A stretch of 64,000 nt of DNA from Basidiobolus meristosporus CBS 931.73 (lineage: Eukaryota; Basidiobolomycota; Basidiobolomycetes; Basidiobolales; Basidiobolaceae): assembly GCA_002104905.1 (NCBI GenBank), contig MCFE01000246.1, positions 51,142 through 115,141 of the forward strand, written 5' to 3'. Position numbers and translations under genes: made by a program. The notes under the pieces were generated by a model. The model was given only the letters and a program-made list of their open reading frames with translations. It had not been told where the DNA came from and did no database searches. Positions 21,630-31,927 of the stretch are shown piece by piece (position 1 is the first letter of the stretch; each line of letters begins with the position of its first letter).

Positions 21630-22633
21630 CTCGACTATAGCGACCTCAACTCAATCGGATCCTATTATTCATGCTCGTTCACGCACGCATTCATTCACTC
21701 ACTCACTCACTCGCTCGCTCCCATTCACCTTTTACTCTCTTCTTCTCATAAGTGCTGGCGCATTCACCGATCGATACCGACGAAGACTCTCATCCGTAGT
21801 GAGCTTGTACCCCATGAATGACACTGCTCCAACCACTCCTGCCCCGAGAATCGCCAGTAGTGGGTACACTTCGATTCCTGCCTTGCTGACTCCTTGAGCG
21901 AATGCCATTGTGGTTGATACTGGTAGAGCTTGGTGTGGGTAAGTGCTGGCTAGGTTGTGATTCGAAAAGAATAGAGTGCCGAAGCTGTTGTTGATGCTGG
22001 AATGATGTGGGGATGGTGTGTCTTTTATCCTCGAATCCAGCATGCGTATGCTCATGGATGAGGGCGCTGATGCTGCTATTGGGATTGAGATGGGTGTTGG
22101 TGTTAGTGTTGGTGTTAGTGCTGATGCTGATGTTGTTGATCTTGGTGCTGGTGTGGGAACCGGAGAGCTCGTACACCTGTTCTCTACGACTGACATCAGT
22201 CGAAGATCACATGGTTACATTCGTCTTCGCACCATTTCCCATCCTCAACTCTTCATCACACCTCCACTCACATCACCACTTACACCTACACCTACATCCA
22301 CATCCACACACACCTACAATCGCATTCACCTCCACTCTCAGAGTGCTAATCATGGCTGGTCCTACACTCAGCAGCTTGTGCACACCCTTGGGGGCTGGGC
22401 TAAGCCTCACACTCGGAGAACTAGTAGCTGGCCAGCCAGAGTGAACCACCCAAGAAAACCTGACCTCGAGAGACGAGCGGGGTTGACTGAGGTATAGGGC
22501 TCGGTGCTGATGCGTGACTTTGAATTGGCACTGGGGGTGTGACAAGTGTTAGATAACCGAATGCAACGCAATCAGTTGTTGGGTGTGTTACGACTGAAAG
22601 GTGTGTGGGAGCATGATATCCAGCCCAACCACC
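21630..22633. repeat. Left arm of ~1-kb inverted duplication
   Basis: This 1,004-bp arm matches 23132-24146 in reverse complement almost base for base. Only a few substitutions and a 15-bp insertion in the right arm were noticed. Homology starts at TCTCGACTAT (21630) and ends at AACCACC (22633). A 498-bp unique spacer separates the arms. The arm contains one copy of a small B12D-like gene near its outer end and long CA/CT-rich low-complexity sequence. Confidence 0.93.
21732..21908 (-). CDS. B12D/NDUFA4-like small membrane protein, copy 1
   Basis: A 58-residue protein starting MAFAQGVSKAGIEVYPLLAI. It has one predicted transmembrane segment (VYPLLAILGAGVVGAVSFMG), then YKLTTDESLRRYR and a basic tail ending RRRE. 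The pattern EVYPL..-glycine-rich helix-..TTDxxLR resembles the B12D/MLRQ (NDUFA4-like) family of tiny mitochondrial inner-membrane proteins, which associate with respiratory complexes in other eukaryotes. The match is short, so the assignment is tentative. A longer in-frame extension upstream (to 22196) is low-complexity Ser/Thr/Pro and is probably 5' UTR. A second copy with one Ile-to-Val change lies at 23871-24047 on the opposite strand. Confidence 0.6.
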   Translation of the reverse strand: MAFAQGVSKAGIEVYPLLAILGAGVVGAVSFMGYKLTTDESLRRYRSVNAPALMRRRE

Positions 22634-23131
22634 TAGGCAGTCAGGTGATCCAAATGGTCAAGTGTCCACCACGAAGTCACACTTCAATGTGGCGGAGAGG
22701 ATCAGAAATTGGATCCTTGAGGATGAATCATGCGCTACTTGGGCCGCTGAGATAGCTGAGGCCAAAGCAACCCACCACCTCGGGATCGTCATTGAATCCA
22801 TGAAAATAAGGCGAAACCAACATAAAGGAAACGGAAAAGAACCATCTGCCACCGAAATTCGGATCGTTTATCCCGCTACACCACAAAAGCGTTCACGCAC
22901 CTTGCACTACATGTGACTGGCATTTAATGCTGGTGAAAGGGATCTCAGATGATTTCCCTTATGGAGTAATTTTGATCTCAGCCGGGGATGCTGTAGGATC
23001 TGCTGTCAATATGAAGGTCACATCATCCCACTCGTTGATATCAAGATCAGAGCGGCAGGGGAGTGCTTATGGTTGATCTGTTCTCTACTGTAATTAGATA
23101 GGTGTCTACAGTCGAATCAGCTGCTCGCTTG
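22634..23131. other. Unique spacer between inverted arms
   Basis: 498 bp not shared between the arms. On the plus strand, 22662-22916 encodes an 84-residue open frame starting MSTTKSHFNVAERIRNWILE. It is helical-looking, has no recognised domain, and may be chance. Otherwise nothing is assigned. Confidence 0.4.
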
Positions 23132-24146
23132 GGTGGTTAGGCTGGATATCATGCTCACACACACCTTTCAGTCGTAACACACCCAACAACTGATTGCGTT
23201 GCATTCGGTTATCCAACACTTGTCACACCCCCAGTGCCAATTCAAAGTCACGCATCAGCACCGAGCCCTATACCTCAGTCAACCCCGCTCGTCTCTCGAG
23301 GTCAGGTTTTCTTGGGTGGTTCATTCTGGCTGGCCAGCTACTAGTTCTCCGAGTGTGAGGCTTAGCCCAGCCCCCAAGGGTGTGCACAAGCTGCTGAGTG
23401 TAGGACCAGCCATGATTAGCACTCTGAGAGTGGAGGTGAATGCGATTGTAGGTGTGTGTGGATGTGGATGTAGGTGTAGGTGTAAGTGGTGATGTGAGTG
23501 GAGGTGTGATGAAGAGTTGAGGATGGGAAATGGTGCGAAGACGAATGTAACCATGTGATCTTCGACTGATGTCAGTCGTAGGGAACAGGTGTACGAGCTC
23601 TCCGGTTCCCACACCAGCACCAAGATCAACAACATCAGCATCAGCACTAACACCAACACTAACACCAACATCCATCTCAATCCCAATAGCAGCATCAGCG
23701 CCCTCATCCATGAGCATACGCATGCTGGATTCGAGGATAAAAGACACACCATCCCCACATCATTCCAGCATCAACAACAGCTTCGGCACTCGATTCTTTT
23801 CGAATCACAACCTAACCAGCACCTACCCACCAGCACTTACCCACACCAAGCTCTACCAGTATCAACCACAATGGCATTCGCTCAAGGAGTCAGCAAGGCA
23901 GGAGTCGAAGTGTACCCACTACTGGCGATTCTCGGGGCAGGAGTGGTTGGAGCAGTGTCATTCATGGGGTACAAGCTCACTACGGATGAGAGTCTTCGTC
24001 GGTATCGATCGGTGAATGCGCCAGCACTTATGAGAAGAAGAGAGTAAGAGGTGAATGGGAGCGAGCGAGTGAGTGAGTGAATGAATGCGTGCGTGAACGA
24101 GCATGAATAATAGGATCCGATTGAGTTGAGGCCACGATAGTCGAGA
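23132..24146. repeat. Right arm of ~1-kb inverted duplication
   Basis: Reverse-complement partner of 21630-22633, 1,015 bp. The extra length comes mainly from about 15 bp inserted near 23825 (TACCCACCAGCACT region). The small gene at its outer end is intact in both arms. Confidence 0.93.
23871..24047 (+). CDS. B12D/NDUFA4-like small membrane protein, copy 2
   Basis: Second copy of the 58-residue single-pass protein, on the opposite strand from copy 1 and identical except Ile to Val in GVEVYPL. The two copies are transcribed outward from the palindrome centre. Survival of both frames while flanking low-complexity sequence has diverged slightly suggests that the duplication is recent, that gene conversion homogenises it, or that both are retained. 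Confidence 0.6.
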   Translation: MAFAQGVSKAGVEVYPLLAILGAGVVGAVSFMGYKLTTDESLRRYRSVNAPALMRRRE

Positions 24147-24378
24147 ACAAGGAAACCGCCTACCTGATTAAGATATGTTGTACAGATAACGAATTCCCAA
24201 GTTAATCCAATAAAACCAGTCCACCAAAGCCAGGCATTGTGAGGAAGCCCGGTTGTTGGGAATTTTATTGGATCCCAAGGGGGGGGGGTTGGCTACATAC
24301 GATAAATCCGATTCTATGATACATACAGGGACGGGGCTCTAATTTAGGTCGACATTGACGAGTAAGATACAACAGGGG

Positions 24379-25227
24379 TTAAGAGGCTCGATCGTTGGAG
24401 TGGTCGATGACAAGCAATGACGTTTTACCAGAAGCGGTGCGAAGGAGTTGGTCCTAGGTGGAGGTTAGGCCTAGGTATCAGGATGCCGGGTAGAGCCTTA
24501 CCTTGATATTTCCCACGAATCTTCGGACTGCCTTGGAGGGGCCGAAGCCAGGGCTTTTCTGAGGGTACCCGTGAAGATGGGGATCGCCAAGCGAAACGCC
24601 ACCAGTGAGGTGCTTGTCGGTAAAGAAACTGGAGGCAAGGCGAAGAAGGGACCTTGATTTTGGGTGACTCGAAGCAGTCTCGAACGTTTTCAACGAGGTG
24701 CTCGACAGAGACGTTGGCGAGGTCGAGATGGAACACTGGTCTTCCCACCGAAGTTCCTCCTCGAGATCGTGAGAGGTGTCTGGCTGGACCCTCAGCTGCG
24801 GCCTCATGATATCTCCGATGATCATGATGTTTGGCTTTGGTGGGGACTTTGGATTTTTACAAGCAAGGCTGGATTGAGATGAGGGGGTGCTCGGTGCGCA
24901 TTGGTCCACTTCTATCTGGATGCTGAAGGGATCTAGCATGCTTGGTTGCTCCTGGGTTGGCCCGGTCAGATCTCCATAGATGATTTTCGTGGTTAATAAG
25001 AACTCGGTGGAGCGTCCGGCGCAGGAAGGGAGATATCGATCGAAGCATGTGTCGAATGTCGGTGTCGGTGTCGAGGACATCGGAACTGAACCTTGAGGAG
25101 GATTCAAGAAATCGGGGTCGTGGTAGGCGTCGGCGGGAGCATGTAGGCGCCTTTTATCGAGCAGCCCAACGGACGGTGCCCACCGGGATTCCTGGTTCGT
25201 GGATCTCGAAACGCCGACCTCGGGCAT
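24379..25227 (-). CDS. Ser/Pro-rich hypothetical protein (266 aa)
   Basis: Two exons (25227-24502 and 24453-24379) with a 48-bp GTAAGG..CCTAG intron, phase 0, give 266 residues. Most of the protein is rich in Ser, Pro and Thr and likely disordered. A more ordered patch is ..RRFVGNIK joined by the splice to DQLLRTASGKTSLLVIDHSN. Short stretches such as TEFLLTTKIIYGDLTGP and NIMIIGDIMRPQLRV could be folded. No domain is recognised and no signal peptide is present. It is divergent from the promethin-like gene, 471 bp away. Confidence 0.5.
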
Positions 25228-25698
25228 TCTAACAAACCACCAAGAGATGCAGTGATTGATTTACAGAACAATGGAGAAACCTGCCATAAGAGGAGAAGCA
25301 GGCTTGGTGTGAACACAATGTCTATCAATCATATAACCTCGACCGTATTTCCGTGCTTTTATATCGCCAAGGTCGGGCTCCCGATCAAGGATAGGAGCAA
25401 CCAGTCCAGTCAGGATATCCCGTCCCTTAGGGGTCGGCTCCTAGAACCCATCGGATGACACATGCTAGCCAGTTGTACTCCTTGATTTCCAGTTCATGGG
25501 AGATGATTGTTTCGATTGATTCGCAAAGAAGTAGTCACCCAAGAGCCCAAACAAACGAATCAGATGGGTGGATTGCGGGCGACGTCAACTTCAATTTCAC
25601 CCTCTATTCATTGGAAATTTGCTTAACCAACTTTCCCTACTCCACTCCACTAAACCCTTTTCCTATCCCTAACCCGAGCCTCAGCAACGTCCACCTCG
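25228..25698. promoter_or_regulatory. Divergent intergenic region
   Basis: 471 bp between the starts of the orphan gene (minus) and the promethin-like gene (plus). It is pyrimidine-rich before 25699 (ACTCCACTCCACTAAACCC), as often seen upstream of fungal starts. No site assigned. Confidence 0.35.
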
Positions 25699-26286
25699 AT
25701 GAGTGCGCAGACAGAACCTTCCACTAACACCCAATTAACCACACAGAACGGTAAAAAGAAAAAACTCAACCGGAAGCGGGAGGATGAGCAGGAGAACTCG
25801 GTCGGTGCGCTCCTGAATAACATGCTAGAGAACGGTCAGCTCACCTCGAAGCTTTACGAGCAAATGGGCTCGGCCAACGAGTACTTGAACGAACATACAA
25901 GCCTGCAGGTGCTCGTATACGGCACCTTCCTTCTCGGCCTGATCCCGACCATCATGTTCGGGGTGTACATATTCTCCACCTTCACCGCCCTGCTCGGCGC
26001 CGTCTTCCTAAGCTTTTGCGTCCTTCAAGGGATCATCTTTGGCTTCGGTCTGGCGATCCTGATCCCGGTTCTCTTGAGCTGCTTTGGGATCATGCTCTCC
26101 TTGGTCTCCGCGTACTACTTCGGCCGGTACGCTTATCAGGTCGGATGCCGAGTACAGTACTGGCTAGAGAATACGATCCAACCACCCACGTACCAGACCT
26201 CACGTTACCCCATCGATGGTAACCATCGCACCATACAGCATGCGGCAGTAATCTCTGAGGAAGAGCAGCCTCTGTCGGAACCATGA
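25699..26286 (+). CDS. Promethin/LDAF1-family lipid-droplet assembly protein
   Basis: A 195-residue intronless protein. The N-terminal 50 residues are polar and Lys-rich (KKKKLNRKRED). Residues about 70-155 form closely spaced hydrophobic segments (LVYGTFLLGLIPTIMFGVYI, LLGAVFLSFCVLQGIIFGFG, LAILIPVLLSCFGIMLSLVS), consistent with the hairpin membrane domain of promethin. The C-terminus is short and polar. Promethin/LDAF1 and yeast Ldo16 act with seipin at ER-lipid droplet contact sites. Assignment rests on hydrophobic pattern and length rather than an invariant motif, so another small multi-pass ER protein is possible. Confidence 0.6.
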   Translation: MSAQTEPSTNTQLTTQNGKKKKLNRKREDEQENSVGALLNNMLENGQLTSKLYEQMGSANEYLNEHTSLQVLVYGTFLLGLIPTIMFGVYIFSTFTALLGAVFLSFCVLQGIIFGFGLAILIPVLLSCFGIMLSLVSAYYFGRYAYQVGCRVQYWLENTIQPPTYQTSRYPIDGNHRTIQHAAVISEEEQPLSEP

Positions 26287-26389
26287 CTTCATCAGCTGGC
26301 CACATGGCAAAAGGCACTCTCGTCGTAAAACCCACTTTATTGGCCCAAAGAAAGAGGCCGTTGTATGCATGTATCCCATAAATAAAGAA

Positions 26390-27679
26390 TCAAAGAAAGC
26401 CGCAGCCCCTCAGGTTGGTCTGAATCACGATGTCATTCACGGCCGCCATCACAAAGCTCATTTGTTGAGTATCGGTGGCGCATGTCAAATGTGCGTACAC
26501 TTGTTTGGCATCCGACTTGTTCAATGCCTGGAATCGCTGGATGAGATACTGGGTGGCGGCATCGAAGTCCTCGCCACCTGAAACGGATTAGTTACGGGGA
26601 TTGGGCGGGGATGGAACAGAAGTACCTTCGAAGTCGGGGAAGTAGTCGCTCATTGGCGAGATGGGTAGCTTCTCCCTAAGGAGATCAATCTTGTTCAAGA
26701 ACAAAATAATCGACGTTTTGACAAACCAGCGGGAGTTGCAAATCGAATCGAACAACGTCAGCGCCTCTTGCATTCGGTTCTACAGCAGCAGAAGATGGTT
26801 TAGCGGGGCCCACTGACAGCTGACCGTAGCACATACCACAGTGTCATCCTCGATCAGCGACTGGTCATACTCGCTGACGGCAACCATGAAGATAATGGCC
26901 ATGACATCCTCAAAGCAATGGATCCATTTCTTGCGCTCTGAACGCTGTCCTCCCACGTCGAGTAGTCGATAGATCACGCTCCCAACCACGAAGGATGTTT
27001 CGGTGATCCCGGTGGTTTTCACTCTGGATCGCAGTATGTCTTGATCGTTGGGGATGTAATCTGGCTGCCCGATGCGCTCTATGCATTCGAAATAGCTAAT
27101 GTAGAGAGACTCAGTGATGGGGGCAGTGCCACGGTTAGGGAGCAGGAGCCTTACTATATTGCCGAGTCGTTGAGTTGAAACTCCCGCGATCTGCTGAAGC
27201 AATTCTGGATTCCCCGGTCGTTCCACAGATATCGAATGGCTTCAGTGACCCCAGGGGCCAGCCTTTCCCCTTCGATCTGGTCTGGAAGTGCGACGATGGT
27301 GCTGGCAAAGGGGTGGTTTCCGTTGTCTCCTAAGACTATCCCCATTAGCCTCATAGCCTCTAGGATAGCTTTCATCGATTGCGTGGCATTCGTGAATATC
27401 ACCGAACGAAACGCCAGTCTTTCTTCATCGGTGTAGCCTCCTTCGTGGATCAGCTTCATCTGCTTTACCACCGTACTCTTGCCTGACTCCCCGGCCCCTG
27501 GACAGCATTGTGTTAGTTGGCACTGGGGTGGTGGTGGTGGTGCTGAACACAGGCAACTTACCCAGCAAAAGCATCTTCACCTCATTCTTGTGTGCCCAGC
27601 TATCCTGCTTGATCTGGTTTTCGATCTCTTGGTGCTTGAGTTTGCTCTCTAGGTCTTCGCTGCTTACACAACACCCCAT
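26390..27679 (-). CDS. Heterotrimeric G-protein alpha subunit
   Basis: A GTP-binding subunit that couples seven-helix receptors to effectors at the plasma membrane. Exons 27679-27562, 27497-27155, 27095-26837, 26779-26626 and 26577-26390 give 353 aa, the classical length. The N-terminus MGCC carries the myristoylation Gly2 and palmitoylation Cys3. G1 is GAGESGKS (residues 40-47), completed across intron 1. G2 is [10 protein letters not shown], with the Arg and Thr of switch I. G3 is [12 protein letters not shown] (switch II), G4 LNKIDLL and G5 TCATDT. The C-terminus NLRGCGFL keeps a Cys four residues from the end, the position modified by pertussis toxin in Gi-type subunits. This suggests the fungal Gi-like (GPA1/FadA) group; the subgroup is inference. 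Confidence 0.96.
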
Positions 27680-28395
27680 TGAGACAGGAATACGATCGGA
27701 AATGGGATTAGGCGGGGAGCACTGTGGTATTTAAATGTTAACTCATGCCACATAGCCAGAAGGCATCAATCGACTGCCGCCTTCACTCCTGATTTTCAGG
27801 ATCAATGCTAATGGTTGTTCGAGCTACCACGAGTCTTATAATTGAAACTACCTGGTTGTCCATCGATGAAATAGTCCAATCCACTCCGATCAAGTAGAGT
27901 TGGATACTGCCGTATCTTGCCCCCCCTCAACCCTAGCCCTAGCCATACTCCACTCCCCTTGGCCGAACCCTAACCCAGCTGGAGGATGGCATCTGGCAAC
28001 TCCAGTCCAGAAACCTGTAGATAAAGCAGGAGTCACGGTCATTCGATGGACCATTGAGATGCATCTCACCAAGCGGAGGCTTAGAGGAAGAATATGCTGC
28101 ACACTCGGGGCATTTCACTTGTATCGCAGGTTGCCCCACAAGTGAGGGGGGAGTGGGATTGCAAATGATCTTAGGAAGAGAGTGAATTACGGCGCCCGAG
28201 CATCGCTCGATTATTCCCACCAGATATGCAACCCGCCGATGCATTATTCTGGGTCATTCTCCTTGTGGTCCTGGGCATTGTTCCGCATCCGATGTACATG
28301 GGCGAAAATATCGCGAGGCTGCATGCGCTCGTCCATAAAAGTGGGCGAACCATCCTCTCTCAGCCCAAGAAAACCCCCGCTCTCTTAGAAGCCAC
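27680..28395. promoter_or_regulatory. Divergent intergenic region, G-alpha / tyrosinase
   Basis: 716 bp separating two divergent genes. It includes a C-rich stretch with scattered CCCTAGCC and CCCTAACCC near 27920-27980 that is not a telomeric array. No gene or RNA was seen. Confidence 0.4.
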
Positions 28396-29708
28396 ATGCT
28401 AGTCTTTAGAAGTAATTGGCTGCTGTCCCTGATCACGGCCATTTCCTATGCCACCGCAGTTGTATCCCAGTGCTCCAACATCGCGGTGAGAAAGGAGATC
28501 CGCGAACTAAGTGTCCAGGAAAGACTGGACTTCATCAATGCCGTGCTCGCCATTAACATCGCGAACCAGACCCAGGAAAGAGATCAGCTGTCCACATACG
28601 CCACCTTATCCCAGATCCATGTGGATTATTTCAGTGAAGCCCACGGAACAGCCGCGTTCTTTCCCTGGCACCGCAAGTACCTTCGCGACTTTGAGATGGA
28701 ACTCCAGAAGGTCAATCCCAACGTGGTTATTCCGTACTGGGTACATGAGTGATTCTCTATCGTCTGCTCCCTCTGTCGTTGCATGCTAACCACCCATCCC
28801 CCCCCTCACAGGACTGGAGCTTAGACTCCCAGAACCCCGCGGGTAGTGAAGTCTTCACGGCCAGCTTTTTCGGCGGCAACGGAGGAGGCAACAACTCGTG
28901 CGTCTCCACCGGGCCATTTAGAAACTGGGAAGTGCAGATTCCCTTTAGACACTGCCTCCAACGTAGATTCAATCGTGGCGGGGGCCGGATCTCTCCGTTC
29001 TATTCACCGGAGGCACTGGCGGCGATCGTCCGCAACTCGAAAAATTACGCCGACCTGGCCGATCAAATCGAATCCCCCCCGCATGGCACTGTTCATGTGG
29101 GTGTGGGCGGGGATATGTCCCGCGCGCACAGCTCCAATGAGTAAGTGGCATTCCCAGGCTCATTCGTCGAGGAGATTTTCGTCTAACATGACTTCTGCAG
29201 CCCACTATTCTGGCTCCACCACGCGTTCGTCGACAAAATCTGGGCCGATTGGCAGGCGATGAACCCTTCCAAGGCCTACAGCTATGGCGGGATCAACGTC
29301 CACGGGGAAGAGGCGCAGTTGGACGACGTGATGAACCCGTTCAACACACAGGTATACACCGCGATGTCGACCACGTCGAACGGGTTCTGCTACCGCTACT
29401 CAAATAGCCACCGGACTCGCCAGAAACGGCAGACGGAGCCCATCGAAAGCACCCCAGACTATGATCTGGTGATCCCCGACCCATTGCCAGAGGAGCATAT
29501 CATGATGAACCACGGGGACGCAGCGGCTGTACGTGCAAAGGAGGCGCGCCTGGCGGAGGTGGTGGCATTCTACAATCTACTGCCCAACTATGTATCCCCA
29601 GTGGCGCCGGCCAGACGCCAGGAAACCATGCGGAAGCTCATCCGCGGGGAACTTGGAAATCTGCTGAGGAAGATCCCCGCCATGGATATCCGCAAAATCT
29701 CGAAATAA
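28396..29708 (+). CDS. Secreted tyrosinase (type-3 copper monooxygenase)
   Basis: Oxidises phenols to quinones, the first step of melanin formation. Exons 28396-28740, 28812-29140 and 29201-29708 give 393 aa. Residues 1-25 form a signal peptide (MLVFRSNWLLSLITAISYAT..VVSQ). The CuA site is the H..H8..H set in QIHVDYFSEAHGTAAFFPWHRKYL, and VIPYWDW follows once intron 1 is removed. CuB has HGTVHVGVGGDM and, across intron 2, DPLFWLHHAFVDKIW. The CuB core is complete only after splicing. A KR dibasic site (RQKRQTEP, near residue 258) could allow Kex2-type removal of the C-terminal part, as in other fungal tyrosinase proenzymes. The caddie Tyr motif was not clearly identified. Confidence 0.93.
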
Positions 29709-29872
29709 TCCTATCCAAGTAGAAATGACCCACGCGTTCCCCTCATCTCACTTATTTATCAGGAAATTCGGAATAAATGAGCCAAAGTTGGTTTATTATT
29801 GATGGGTTTGGATGGAGCATGGTCTCTGCGTGGGTTATGTACAGTGGTGACGGTGGGTGGGCAGGAGAGCAC

Positions 29873-30196
29873 TCAGGTGGCCTCCTTTAAGAAGGCAATA
29901 ATGTCGGCACGTAGCTGTGGCTTCTTGAACCCAGCGAATACCATCCTGGTCCCCGGTATGTAGACCTTGGGATTCTCCAGAAACTCGTCCAGTGTTTCTT
30001 CGGACCAGACGACATTCTTGTCGGCAAGCGCTTGCGTGGCGGTGGGACCGGTTAACGTCCCCGCTCGCTTTCCAAACAAACCGTGGAGATTGGGGCCCGA
30101 CTTGTAGCCACCACCCGGGTCGACGGTATGGCATAGTGCGCACCGGGTACGATACAAACGTGCGCCACTGCTTGGGTTCCCCTTAGGTAAAGTCAT
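29873..30196 (-). CDS. CYC1: Cytochrome c
   Basis: A mitochondrial intermembrane-space electron carrier between complexes III and IV. It is intronless, 107 aa. The haem motif is CALCH (Cys14, Cys17, His18 in horse numbering), and the axial Met is in IPGTRMVFAG. Gapless alignment to horse cytochrome c through Gly29-Pro71 shows unusual residues at normally conserved sites: Lys38 (usually Arg), Ala48 (Tyr), Leu52 (Asn) and Phe67 (Tyr), while Trp59, Asn70 and Pro71 are kept. The 45-58 loop reads GPTATQALADKNVV. The length and ligands are normal, so it is probably functional. It lies convergent to the tyrosinase gene. Confidence 0.94.
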   Translation of the reverse strand: MTLPKGNPSSGARLYRTRCALCHTVDPGGGYKSGPNLHGLFGKRAGTLTGPTATQALADKNVVWSEETLDEFLENPKVYIPGTRMVFAGFKKPQLRADIIAFLKEAT

Positions 30197-30500
30197 TGGT
30201 GTCGTGTCGGTGCCGAGGGAAAGAAATATCCTCAGTAATTATAAAGACCGATGGCTTCCTACTGTGGCAGCTTATCGTCTTCGAGGCAAAGTTTTCTGAT
30301 TCGAGCCTAGACCCTTCACCCAATTGGTGTGGTGGCATTGGTGTGGTGGCATTGGAAATCAACTTGACTTAACCTCGATTGGGAATGTGGTTCATTTATT
30401 CAAGGGGGTTTTCATCACTTTAAATACAGATGTTGTTCCTCTAAATTACATATTATTGTGTTTGCCATGTACACTACTCCGACAAGGGAAAGCTGGTCGC

Positions 30501-31568
30501 TCAGTTCTCCCCCTCGACTTGCTTTCTGATGTGTGTGACGATATCCAAGAATGCTTTCGTGGCTGGCGATTCTGGATACTCCTCTACAAAGGACACCCCG
30601 TGGTCACATGACTTGCCGATTCTAGGATCAAGTGGAATCGAGCCAAGGTATGGAATGTCGCACTCTATGGCCATCTGTTTGGCACCACCGGTGGTCGGAG
30701 CAAAGATCATGGACTCTCCCTTGCAGCTGGGGCATACAAATCCGCTCATGTTCTCGACCACTCCAATGATTGGTAGATTCACTTTGCGGCAGAAGCTGAT
30801 CTCTTTACGTACATCCTGAAGCGCTACCTCTTGTGGGGTGGTGACCAACACGGCTCCCGTGATACCCGCCTCCTTGAGATACTGGGTGATGGAAAGATGC
30901 TCATCGGTGGTACCTGGTGGGGTGTCCACCAGAAGGAAGTCAAGCTCTCCCCAATCGACGTCCTTTAAAAATTGCTTGATCAGCCCGTTCTTCTTCGGAC
31001 CACGCCAGATAACAGCGTCGTCCGGGTTAGGAAGTAAAAAGCCGATCGACATGACCCCCAGGTTTTCCTGGACATAGACTGGCGACCAGCCGGAATTACT
31101 TTGGTGGATCTGCTCTCCCTCCAAGCCCATGACTTTCGGAATGGAAGGGCCACACACGTCGATATCGATCACGCCCACCTGGCACTCTTCGTCGCTGGCA
31201 AGGGCAAAGCCGAGCTGTGAGGTGAAGGTGCTTTTGCCAACACCGCCTTTTCCAGATAGAATCAACACCTTGTGCTTGACGTTGCTCAACCTTTCGGCGA
31301 TCTCAGCAATGGCTAGTGCAGTTTGATATCAACCAGTTAGAAAGGGCGCAAACAAGTATGGAGGTGCAAACAAACCTGGATCGGGGCCCTTGGGTGTAGT
31401 AGCACAAATGCTCTGGTTGGGACAGCCGGCGCAAGCACTGGCTTTTCCAGCTTCTTCACTCTCTGTACCCTATATAATAGTGGGTTAGTTACCAGTCAAC
31501 CGGGGGGAATCTGCAGAACAGCCACTTACTGGGCAATGCTGTGGCGCCTCGGCAGGCTTGGTAGACAT
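30501..31568 (-). CDS. NBP35: Cytosolic Fe-S cluster assembly ATPase Nbp35/NUBP1
   Basis: A scaffold P-loop NTPase of the cytosolic iron-sulphur assembly pathway, working with Cfd1. Exons 31568-31530, 31469-31376 and 31312-30501 give 314 aa. The N-terminal cluster motif C-x13-C-x2-C-x5-C ([16 protein letters not shown]) is assembled across intron 1 and distinguishes Nbp35 from Cfd1. The deviant Walker A is GKGGVGKST, followed by [10 protein letters not shown] and the Mrp-family [12 protein letters not shown]. The C-terminal bridging cluster site is CPSCKG. All catalytic and cluster residues are present. Confidence 0.96.
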
Positions 31569-31927
31569 GCTGAAGTATACAACTCAATAGAGATGAAGAA
31601 AAGGTAGTTACAGGACTACGGATCCAGAAGGAAATATTTATGAAATTGCCGGACTGGTTGGAAGCTTCCACCCAGTTTGGATTAAAAATCATGATGACAA
31701 ATCGTATTCTCAACCATACATACATGTACTCTCAGATCCATCAAATCAAGCTGATATCTCCGCCGATTTCGAATCAAGACTGCATATGAGAATGTCGAAT
31801 TTCTACTTGTCACAGAAACTAGCACACTTGGTTTTTTATTCGACAAGATACAAATTACATCTGGGGTCATTAGGCGGAAGTTTATACATGAGAATTAAGA
31901 CTAGTGATAAAAAAGGTGGCACAGGCT

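Noticed and set aside
21982-22196. N-terminal extension of the B12D-like gene (Ser/Thr/Pro-rich)
   Set aside because: It is low-complexity and in-frame only by chance; the ATG at 21908 starts the conserved part.
22007-22497. Plus-strand frames of about 150 codons in the inverted arms
   Set aside because: They are antisense or microsatellite-driven (GTTGGTGTTAG, CACCTACA repeats) without domains.
27920-27980. CCCTAGCC/CCCTAACCC motifs as an interstitial telomere
   Set aside because: Only one true CCCTAA-like match occurs in a C-rich promoter; no tandem array.
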